From: CAZYVA01 sp964650695 | GTDB taxonomy: Bacteria; Bacillota; Clostridia; Lachnospirales; Lachnospiraceae | Assembly: GCA_964650695.1 (NCBI GenBank) | Contig: CAZYVA010000055.1 | Coordinates: 1-13,384, forward strand | Reading direction: 5' to 3' | Length of the DNA stretch: 13,384 bases | Made by a program: the position numbers and the translations under genes | The notes under the pieces: generated by a model | The model's input: the letters and a program-made list of their open reading frames with translations, nothing else | What the model was told of the DNA's origin: nothing | Database searches by the model: none | Shown: positions 5,580-10,857 of the stretch, in pieces | Position numbering within the stretch: position 1 is the first letter of the stretch | How the letters are laid out: each line of letters opens with the position of its first letter

Positions 5580-7064
5580 TTGGTAAATATTGTGATTCAA
5601 TTATCGAAATACATCATGGTTTTGTTGATGACGCTGTATACGTATCTGTGCTTTTCGATTTTCGGGTATCGCAGCCCAGAGCGGAAAGCGCGGATGCTCA
5701 GGCGGCAGACAGGATTGATTTTCCTCATCCATGCCCTTGCGTTTGCATCGATGTACCTGGCGACGGATGATGTCAAAATGCTGGCGTTTTACGTGATGCA
5801 GGTGATCCTGTTCGGGGCCTCGGTCCTGTCCTATACGATGCTGTACCCAAAGGCGTCCCGCCTGGTCGTCAATAATATGTGTATGCTGCTTTGTATCGGT
5901 ATGATCATGCTGACAAGGCTGGACTATGCCAGCGCGGTGAAGCAGTTTGCCATTGCGGCGGGATCGGTGGCGCTGAGCCTTGCGGTGCCGGTGATCATAC
6001 GGAAGTTTAAGCGTTTGTCAGAGTGGCGCAATTTTTACGCGGTCGCGGGCCTTATTTCACTGGCGGCAGTGCTGGCCCTGGGGCTTCTTTTTTCCCGGAG
6101 GACCGGCGGCTCCATGCTGAATGTGGAGGTGGGCGGCGTCAGCATCCAGTTCTCCGAGGTTGTGAAGATCATTTTTGTGTTTTTTGTGGCGTCCAGCTTT
6201 AAGCTTTCCATGGAATTTAAAAACATTGTGTTTACGACCGTAGTTGCGGCGTTCCATGTGTTGATCCTGGTCATCTCCAGGGATCTGGGCGCTGCGTTGA
6301 TCATTTTTGTTGTGTACCTGGTCATGCTGTATGTCGCTTCCAGGCAGCCGTTGTATATCCTTGCAGGCATGGGGGCGGGGGGCATGGCGGCTGTGGCCGG
6401 TTATCATCTGTTCAGCCATGTGCGCGTCCGTGTGGAGGCTTGGAAAGACCCCATCGCGGCCTATGACAATGGCGGCTACCAGATCGCCCAGTCCCTGTTT
6501 GCCATCGGGACAGGCGGGTGGTTTGGGCGGGGGCTTTTCCAGGGGCAGCCGGAAACGATCCCGGTCGCCGTATCGGACTGCATATTTGCCGCTATTTCGG
6601 AGGAAATGGGGCTGATTTTTGCCTTGTGCCTGTTGTTGATCTGCGTGAGCTGCTATGTGATGTTCCTGAATATTGCCATGCAGCTGCACGGCTTGTTTTA
6701 TAAACTGGTAGCGCTGGGGCTGGGGACGTGTTATATTTTCCAGGTTTTCCTGACCGTCGGCGGCGAGACAAAGTTTATCCCCCTTACCGGGGTGACGCTC
6801 CCGCTGATCAGCTACGGCGGAAGCTCGCTGATCAGCACACTGGTGATGTTTGCGGTGATCCAGGGACTCTATATCCTGAGGGAAGACGAGGAGGACGAGA
6901 TTGAGAGAAAGAAGCGTGAAAGGCTACGAGCAGCGGGAGGCAGTAAAAAAGCAGAAAAGAAGAGAAGAAAAAGAGAGGATGACCCGGAAAGAGCGAAAAG
7001 CAGCAAACCGCGAGGATCGGAGGGCGGCAAAACAAAAACGTACCGGAAACAAAGAATTCGCTAG
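5580..7064 (+). CDS. SEDS-family peptidoglycan glycosyltransferase (FtsW/RodA/SpoVE type)
   Basis: The 494-residue polytopic membrane protein has about ten hydrophobic segments. SEDS proteins polymerise glycan strands from lipid II together with a class B PBP. Family motifs are SLFAIGTGGWFGRGL (about 303-317), then IPVAVSDCIFAAISEEMG, and PLTGVTLPLISYGGSS near residues 401-416. The Asp that is essential in SEDS enzymes appears kept as D333, but the usual HTDF before it is VSDC here. The start is TTG 5580, chosen because aggggtgg lies 5 bases upstream and the first helix begins right after. The C-terminal tail from about residue 435 is strongly basic and charged, and its last 55 codons overlap the next gene in another frame. 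FtsW, RodA and SpoVE cannot be told apart here; pairing with a PBP without PASTA domains resembles actinobacterial RodA-PbpA. Confidence 0.93.
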   Translation: MVNIVIQLSKYIMVLLMTLYTYLCFSIFGYRSPERKARMLRRQTGLIFLIHALAFASMYLATDDVKMLAFYVMQVILFGASVLSYTMLYPKASRLVVNNMCMLLCIGMIMLTRLDYASAVKQFAIAAGSVALSLAVPVIIRKFKRLSEWRNFYAVAGLISLAAVLALGLLFSRRTGGSMLNVEVGGVSIQFSEVVKIIFVFFVASSFKLSMEFKNIVFTTVVAAFHVLILVISRDLGAALIIFVVYLVMLYVASRQPLYILAGMGAGGMAAVAGYHLFSHVRVRVEAWKDPIAAYDNGGYQIAQSLFAIGTGGWFGRGLFQGQPETIPVAVSDCIFAAISEEMGLIFALCLLLICVSCYVMFLNIAMQLHGLFYKLVALGLGTCYIFQVFLTVGGETKFIPLTGVTLPLISYGGSSLISTLVMFAVIQGLYILREDEEDEIERKKRERLRAAGGSKKAEKKRRKREDDPERAKSSKPRGSEGGKTKTYRKQRIR

Positions 7065-8433
7065 GGTGACGTACCTGTTTGTCGCGCTGTTCCTGGTCAT
7101 GATGGGGTATATCGTCTATTTCCAGGCTGTCAAAAGCCAGGCGTTTATCCGCAGTTCTTACAACCAGAGGCTGGATTCCTTGTCAGACCGGGTCGTCCGC
7201 GGGAAGATCCTGGACCAGGACGGCAACGTGCTGGCGGAGACGAAGGTGACGGACGGCGGCGGGGAGTACCGGTATTACCCTTATGAGAATTTGTTTGCCC
7301 ACGTCGTCGGCTATACCGCCAAGGGGAAAACCGGCCTGGAATCCGTCATGAACACAGAGCTTCTGACGTCCAATGCGTTTTTCCTGGAAAAGCTGAAAAA
7401 AGAATTTCAGAATGAAAAAAACACCGGAGATAACATTGTGACAACGCTGGATACCGATTTGCAGCAGGCGGCCTACGATGCGCTCGGAAGTTCAAAAGGG
7501 GCGGTGGTCGTGATCGAACCTAGCACCGGGAAAATCCGGGCGATGGTGTCCAAGCCGGACTTTGACCCCAATACGTTGGATGAGGAGTGGGAATCCCTGA
7601 ACGAGGATGAGGACGGCGTCCTGCTGAACCGCGCGACGCAAGGGCAGTATGCCCCCGGCTCGACGTTCAAGGTCGTCACCACCCTGGAATTTATGAGGGA
7701 AGACCCCTCTTATGCCTCGTATCAGTATTACTGTGACGGGGAAATCGCGGCGGGGGAGAATGTGATCCACTGTTATGGAGGGAAAACCCATGGCGAGGTG
7801 GATCTGCGGGACAGCCTGGCGTATTCCTGTAATACGTCTTTTGCCAATATCGGCAATTCCCTCAATGTCAGCAGTTTCCGGAAAACGGCTAAGGATCTGC
7901 TGTTTGGGACAAAGCTCCCGTGCGACCTTCCGTATAAGAAGAGCAGCTTCACCTTGGAAAAGAACGCTGTGACGGCAGAAAAAATGATGACAGCCATGGG
8001 ACAGGGGCAGACGCAGGTCAGCCCTTACCATATGGCGCTGATCACCGCCGCGATTGCGAATGGCGGCGTGCTGATGAAGCCATACCTGGTTGACTGTATC
8101 ACGAATTATAGCGGGAGCATTATGGAAAAGACGAAGACGGACAGTTATAAAAAGCTGATGACGGCAGAGGAAGCCAGGCAGCTAAAGGATTATATGGGCA
8201 GCGTTACGGAATACGGGACGGCATCCGTGCTTTCGGGGGAGGGGTATACGACCGCGGGGAAGACCGGGACGGCGGAGTATAGTTCGGATAAGGAGAAAGA
8301 CCATTCCTGGTTTATCGGGCTTTCCAATGTGGACAATCCGGATCTGGTTGTCAGTGTGGTGATCGAATCCTCAGATGGGACTTCGAAAGCGGTGAATGTG
8401 GCGAAAGCCGTGTTTGACGAGTATTATCCCTAG
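6901..8433 (+). CDS. Class B penicillin-binding protein (D,D-transpeptidase)
   Basis: The 510-residue product crosslinks peptidoglycan, probably with the SEDS protein encoded just before it. After a basic cytoplasmic stretch of about 50 residues comes one transmembrane helix (54-75, VTYLFVALFLVMMGYIVYF). The N-terminal motif RGKILDQDGNVLAE lies at 100-113, and the transpeptidase domain runs from about 160 to 505. The catalytic set is complete: S254 in GSTFK, S309-C-N311, and K454-T-G. There are no PASTA repeats, unlike SpoVD. The start is TTG 6901, selected because AGGAGG at 6889-6894 is ideally placed six bases upstream. The later ATG at 6979 has no spaced site. The reading frame overlaps the SEDS gene by 165 bases, implying translational coupling and near one-to-one synthesis. 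Confidence 0.95.
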   Translation: MRERSVKGYEQREAVKKQKRREEKERMTRKERKAANREDRRAAKQKRTGNKEFARVTYLFVALFLVMMGYIVYFQAVKSQAFIRSSYNQRLDSLSDRVVRGKILDQDGNVLAETKVTDGGGEYRYYPYENLFAHVVGYTAKGKTGLESVMNTELLTSNAFFLEKLKKEFQNEKNTGDNIVTTLDTDLQQAAYDALGSSKGAVVVIEPSTGKIRAMVSKPDFDPNTLDEEWESLNEDEDGVLLNRATQGQYAPGSTFKVVTTLEFMREDPSYASYQYYCDGEIAAGENVIHCYGGKTHGEVDLRDSLAYSCNTSFANIGNSLNVSSFRKTAKDLLFGTKLPCDLPYKKSSFTLEKNAVTAEKMMTAMGQGQTQVSPYHMALITAAIANGGVLMKPYLVDCITNYSGSIMEKTKTDSYKKLMTAEEARQLKDYMGSVTEYGTASVLSGEGYTTAGKTGTAEYSSDKEKDHSWFIGLSNVDNPDLVVSVVIESSDGTSKAVNVAKAVFDEYYP

Positions 8434-8442
8434 CGCGTGGCC

Positions 8443-8553
8443 CGTCCAAAGATGGACGTGTCCGTACACCAGGCCCTGCCGGTTTAAGCGGATTCCTGGG
8501 AAACCGGATGTGAAAAGGGCAAATGCGTACCGGGGAGGCGCCGCGCCTTGCCC
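8443..8553 (+). other. Structured intergenic leader before the 107-aa gene
   Basis: The 138-base gap between the PBP gene and the next ORF holds three perfect stems in series. They are cgtcc (8443-8447) with ggacg (8454-8458), ccggttt (8479-8485) with aaaccgg (8501-8507), and gggcaa (8517-8522) with ttgccc (8548-8553). The third ends directly before the Shine-Dalgarno of the next gene. No T-run follows any of them. Short GC-rich stems can arise by chance, and no known riboswitch motif is recognised. Confidence 0.3.
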
Positions 8554-8571
8554 GGAGGAGGTGAGGGCAGC

Positions 8572-8895
8572 ATGCATTATTACAGAGATTTGTACTTGGA
8601 CAGCGCTTTGAGGAAAAAGAAGGACAGGGTCATCCAAAGGATCGAGGACGGGAAGCTGCAGGCGGACATCTTTTTAGTCGTACTGGCTTCCGGGGCGAGA
8701 AACCAGTTGGAAATCATCGATACACTTTTCCTGGCGCAGCCGGATTATCCAAAGCGGGATTGGTATGTCGTCGGCCTGGCAAAGGGACACGACCGTGCGG
8801 TGGAACTGGTAAAAGCGATCGTATCAGAAGTATACCAAAACACCGGGAATGCGGATGTACGGTCCTATTTCCGGGAGAGAGGGATATGGACGTGA
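8572..8895 (+). CDS. Conserved-looking hypothetical protein, 107 aa
   Basis: I do not recognise this family. The product is a soluble-looking protein of 107 residues with a charged N-terminal helix (ALRKKKDRVIQRIEDGKLQ), a hydrophobic strand (ADIFLVVLASG), and an aromatic stretch (YPKRDWYVVGLAKG). It ends in a helix and RSYFRERGIWT. No signal peptide, transmembrane helix or metal site is seen. The ATG at 8572 is chosen over an upstream in-frame TTG because AGGAGGTGA at 8556-8564, a full match to the 16S rRNA tail, is spaced 7 bases from it. Strong translation signals and a balanced composition support a real gene. It sits between the PBP gene and the YtfI-like gene, so a wall or sporulation role is possible but unproven. 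Confidence 0.75.
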   Translation: MHYYRDLYLDSALRKKKDRVIQRIEDGKLQADIFLVVLASGARNQLEIIDTLFLAQPDYPKRDWYVVGLAKGHDRAVELVKAIVSEVYQNTGNADVRSYFRERGIWT

Positions 8896-8896
8896 G

Positions 8897-8950
8897 TGGC
8901 TGCTGAAGGCCAGGAATGCCCATTTACCGGGCATTCCGTGAGACAGTGGC
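8897..8950 (+). repeat. Dispersed hairpin repeat, copy 2
   Basis: The core is ggaatgccc (8913-8921), loop atttacc, gggcattcc (8929-8937), preceded by ggcca (8908-8912) and followed by gtgagacagtgg (8938-8949). It begins right after the stop codon of the 107-aa gene and lies 41 bases before the next ATG. Its stem is identical to copy 3. The left flank is more degenerate than in the other copies. Confidence 0.8.
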
Positions 8951-8990
8951 CGGCGGTAGCGGCTGAAGAAAGGGAGAGGGCGGGTAGGTT

Positions 8991-10034
8991 ATGCTGCATA
9001 TCATTTTGCTGATCGTCAAAATCATAGGGATGATCCTGGCGGCTGTATTGGGGCTTGTTTTGCTTGTTATCGGGCTTGTGCTGTTCGTGCCGGTCCGCTA
9101 CAGGCTCCAGGCGGGATGCCTGGGCGATTTCCAGACGCTGCAGGTCCGGGGACGGGTCACATGGCTGCTGCGTCTGGCACGGGCAGACGTTTCGCTCCGG
9201 GACAGGAAGCTCAAATGGCGCATCCGGGCTGCCTGGAAAAAACAATCGGGCGGGCGGCAGTTTGCCGGAAAAGCCGGCCGGACAGGACCAGCCGAAGACA
9301 CTGCGCCCGATCCGGCAATGGCGGAGGAGGGATACGGGATCCGTCCGGACCCGGCGATAGAGGAAAAGGAGGGCAGATATGAAAAAAAGGAAACGGTTGA
9401 TCCGGGGCTTAAGAAGGCTCAGACGGCTGAATGGGTTCCGGAAGGGCATGGGGAAGATCCGCCGGTTTCTGGAAACCCAGACCCCGCAGATGAAAAAAAG
9501 GATGTGGGCCCTGGGGACCGAGGGTTTCAAAAAAAGACGGGAGATCGCGCGAAGCGGGATCAAAGCGGTCAAGGTTTATTCGGAAAGCTTGCCGCATTTG
9601 CGGAAAAGATAAAATGTACAATTGATAAAATCTGTGCTAGAATAAAGGCATTGGCAGAGAAGAAAGACCAGGTGGTTTCCATCATAGAAGATGAAGCCCA
9701 CGTTGCCGCCGTGAAAAAAGGAAAATCGGAGCTGTTCCGGCTGGCGCGTATTTTAAAGCCGGGGCAATGCCGCGTCAGCGTGGTATTTGGCTTTGAAAGC
9801 CCGCAGCATACCGGGCAGGCGCTGGCGGCTTTGGCGGTTTTGTACCCGTTTTTAGGGGAAGGCTTTTCGGTGACGCCGGATTTTGAAAGATCTGTTTTTA
9901 CCGGGACATTGGACATCGGAGGGCACATCCGGCTTTGCCATTTCGCGGCGGCGGCTCTCCGCTTGCTTTTATGCAAAGCGGTGCGGCAGAGTTACCGTGA
10001 TATCCGAAGGATGCTGTCCGGCCGCGCACAATAA
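8991..10034 (+). CDS. DUF2953 domain-containing membrane protein (YtfI-like)
   Basis: This encodes 347 residues. Positions 1-36 are one long hydrophobic segment (IIGMILAAVLGLVLLVIGLV), perhaps one membrane helix with a re-entrant part. A short beta-like region follows (RYRLQAGCLGDFQTLQVRGR). From about 82 to 200 the protein is a low-complexity, charged and Pro/Gly-rich linker. The C-terminal DUF2953 domain spans roughly 245-325 (FGFESPQHTGQALAALAVLYP, then PDFERSVFTGTLDIGGHIRL). In Bacillus the DUF2953 gene ytfI lies directly before ytfJ, and the same order is seen here, which supports the call and a sporulation-related role. Biochemical function is unknown. The ATG at 8991 has gggtagg close by and agggagaggg a little further upstream. 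A repeat copy separates it from the downstream partner. Confidence 0.85.
   Translation: MLHIILLIVKIIGMILAAVLGLVLLVIGLVLFVPVRYRLQAGCLGDFQTLQVRGRVTWLLRLARADVSLRDRKLKWRIRAAWKKQSGGRQFAGKAGRTGPAEDTAPDPAMAEEGYGIRPDPAIEEKEGRYEKKETVDPGLKKAQTAEWVPEGHGEDPPVSGNPDPADEKKDVGPGDRGFQKKTGDRAKRDQSGQGLFGKLAAFAEKIKCTIDKICARIKALAEKKDQVVSIIEDEAHVAAVKKGKSELFRLARILKPGQCRVSVVFGFESPQHTGQALAALAVLYPFLGEGFSVTPDFERSVFTGTLDIGGHIRLCHFAAAALRLLLCKAVRQSYRDIRRMLSGRAQ
9379..9612 (+). CDS. Possible nested basic 77-aa ORF inside the DUF2953 gene
   Basis: In another frame within the low-complexity linker, ATG 9379 is preceded by aaggaggg six to seven bases upstream, a strong Shine-Dalgarno. It opens 77 codons that are very rich in Lys and Arg (MKKRKRLIRGLRRLRRLNGF). 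The composition can be a by-product of the purine-rich linker read out of frame, and no homology is recognised. Listed because of its initiation signals, not because it is established. Confidence 0.15.
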   Translation: MKKRKRLIRGLRRLRRLNGFRKGMGKIRRFLETQTPQMKKRMWALGTEGFKKRREIARSGIKAVKVYSESLPHLRKR

Positions 10035-10048
10035 AGATGGCCGCAGCC

Positions 10049-10112
10049 GTTGTTGCTATTCACGGCCAGGAATGCCCATTGACCGGGCATTCCGCGAGAA
10101 AATGATCCAGGA
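10049..10112 (+). repeat. Dispersed hairpin repeat, copy 3
   Basis: The core is ggaatgccc (10069-10077), loop attgacc, gggcattcc (10085-10093). The left flank, gttgttgctattcacggcca (10049-10068), closely matches the reverse complement of copy 1. The right flank is gcgagaaaatgatcc. It fills much of the gap between the YtfI-like and GerW-like genes. There is no T-run after the stem. Confidence 0.82.
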
Positions 10113-10166
10113 TTCCCCGCGCCTTTCTTGATGTTGTGGGGCATAGGGCATAGAAAGAGGTAGAAA

Positions 10167-10571
10167 ATGGCTGACAAACAATTTAAGGATACCGTAGAAG
10201 CATTGTTTTCAGGGATGGACGGCGTGGTTTCTTCCCGGACGGTTGTGGGGGACGCCATACACGTAGGCGACATCACCCTGGTCCCATTGGTGGACGTTTC
10301 GTTTGGCATGGGCGCGGGGGCTTTCAACGCCGACAAAAAAAACAGGGACGGCGGCGGGCTGGGCGGCAAAATCACGCCCTGCGCGGTGCTGGTCATCCAG
10401 GACGGGAAGACGAAGCTGGTGAATATCAAGAATCAGGATACGATCACGAAGATCCTGGATATGGTCCCGGATCTGGTGGATAAATTCACGGCGCGCAAGG
10501 AAGACCAGGTGACAGAAGAAGATGTGGCGGAGATCCTGGATTCGGACGACGCGACGGTGGAAAAGCTGTAA
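10167..10571 (+). CDS. ytfJ: GerW family sporulation protein (YtfJ-like)
   Basis: The 134-residue product matches the YtfJ/GerW family, small spore proteins needed in Bacillus for normal germination. The N-terminus DTVEALFSGMDGVVSSRTVV and GDITLVPLVDVSFGMGAG are typical. They are followed by the glycine-rich turn GGGLGGKITPCAVLVI and DGKTKLVNI. The tail, about residues 115-134, is acidic (TEEDVAEILDSDD). There is no signal peptide. The ribosome binding site agaggtag lies about 7 bases before ATG 10167. It follows the DUF2953 gene as in Bacillus ytfI-ytfJ, separated by a repeat copy. A forespore sigma factor would be expected to control it, but I could not identify a convincing promoter in the 130-base gap. 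Confidence 0.92.
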   Translation: MADKQFKDTVEALFSGMDGVVSSRTVVGDAIHVGDITLVPLVDVSFGMGAGAFNADKKNRDGGGLGGKITPCAVLVIQDGKTKLVNIKNQDTITKILDMVPDLVDKFTARKEDQVTEEDVAEILDSDDATVEKL

Positions 10572-10601
10572 ATGGCTTGAAAGGAAAGGGATTACAAAAA
10601 A

Positions 10602-10656
10602 GCAGGCACAAAAAACAGGCAGCCGCATATCTTAATAGAAAAATGGTTGTGCCTGC
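10602..10656 (+). promoter_or_regulatory. 10-bp inverted repeat ending at the start codon of the small membrane protein gene
   Basis: gcaggcacaa (10602-10611) pairs perfectly with ttgtgcctgc (10647-10656) across a 35-base loop, and the next base is the A of the ATG at 10657. No Shine-Dalgarno lies directly before that ATG. The nearest one, aaggaaaggg at 10581-10590, is on the other side of the stem. Folding would bring it to about 11 bases from the start codon. The pairing is seen directly; a regulatory role is inference. Confidence 0.5.
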
Positions 10657-10797
10657 ATGAAAAAGCTGATTGGGTTCGCCTTGTTCTGGATAGCGGCGGG
10701 GCTGCTTCTGTCCATGGTCCTTCCGAACGCGTTTATAAAAATCCTTACGGTCATCCTGTGCATATTGGCCGGGTATAACCTGTTTTTCTGCAAATAG
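10657..10797 (+). CDS. Small hydrophobic membrane protein, 46 aa
   Basis: The 46-residue product begins MKKLIGFALFWIAAGLLLSM, has a short polar turn (PNAF), and continues with a second hydrophobic stretch (IKILTVILCILAGYNLFFC) before a final Lys. This gives a two-helix membrane hairpin. Small proteins of this kind, MKKL start and GYNLF near the end, are in my recollection common in Clostridia, but I know no function. An in-frame TAG at 10636-10638 excludes an upstream start, so ATG 10657 is the first possible. There is no ordinary Shine-Dalgarno; an inverted repeat ends at the start codon. It is the last plus-strand gene before a convergent minus-strand gene. Confidence 0.7.
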   Translation: MKKLIGFALFWIAAGLLLSMVLPNAFIKILTVILCILAGYNLFFCK

Positions 10798-10829
10798 GGG
10801 CACGATGCGCCGCCAGGGGCTGGATCCCT

Positions 10830-10856
10830 GCCAGGCATTCCAAAAGGAGGCCTGGC
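10830..10856. terminator. Hairpin between convergent genes, possible terminator
   Basis: gccaggc (10830-10836) pairs with gcctggc (10850-10856), with further pairing (tcc/gga) around the aaaa/tttt tip. It lies between the stop of the 46-aa gene (10797) and the stop of the minus-strand gene (10858). Only three T follow on the plus strand and none on the minus strand, so it is not a classic intrinsic terminator, though its position suits one. Confidence 0.4.
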
Positions 10857-10857
10857 T

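Noticed and set aside
5561..5770. 69-codon ORF overlapping the start of the SEDS gene in another frame
   Set aside because: It has a passable ribosome binding site but runs through the first membrane segments of a conserved gene and its translation has no recognisable features.
10830..10856. Hairpin near 10840 as a fourth copy of the dispersed repeat
   Set aside because: It contains cattcc and cctgg but lacks the ggaatgccc/gggcattcc stem and the conserved flanks.
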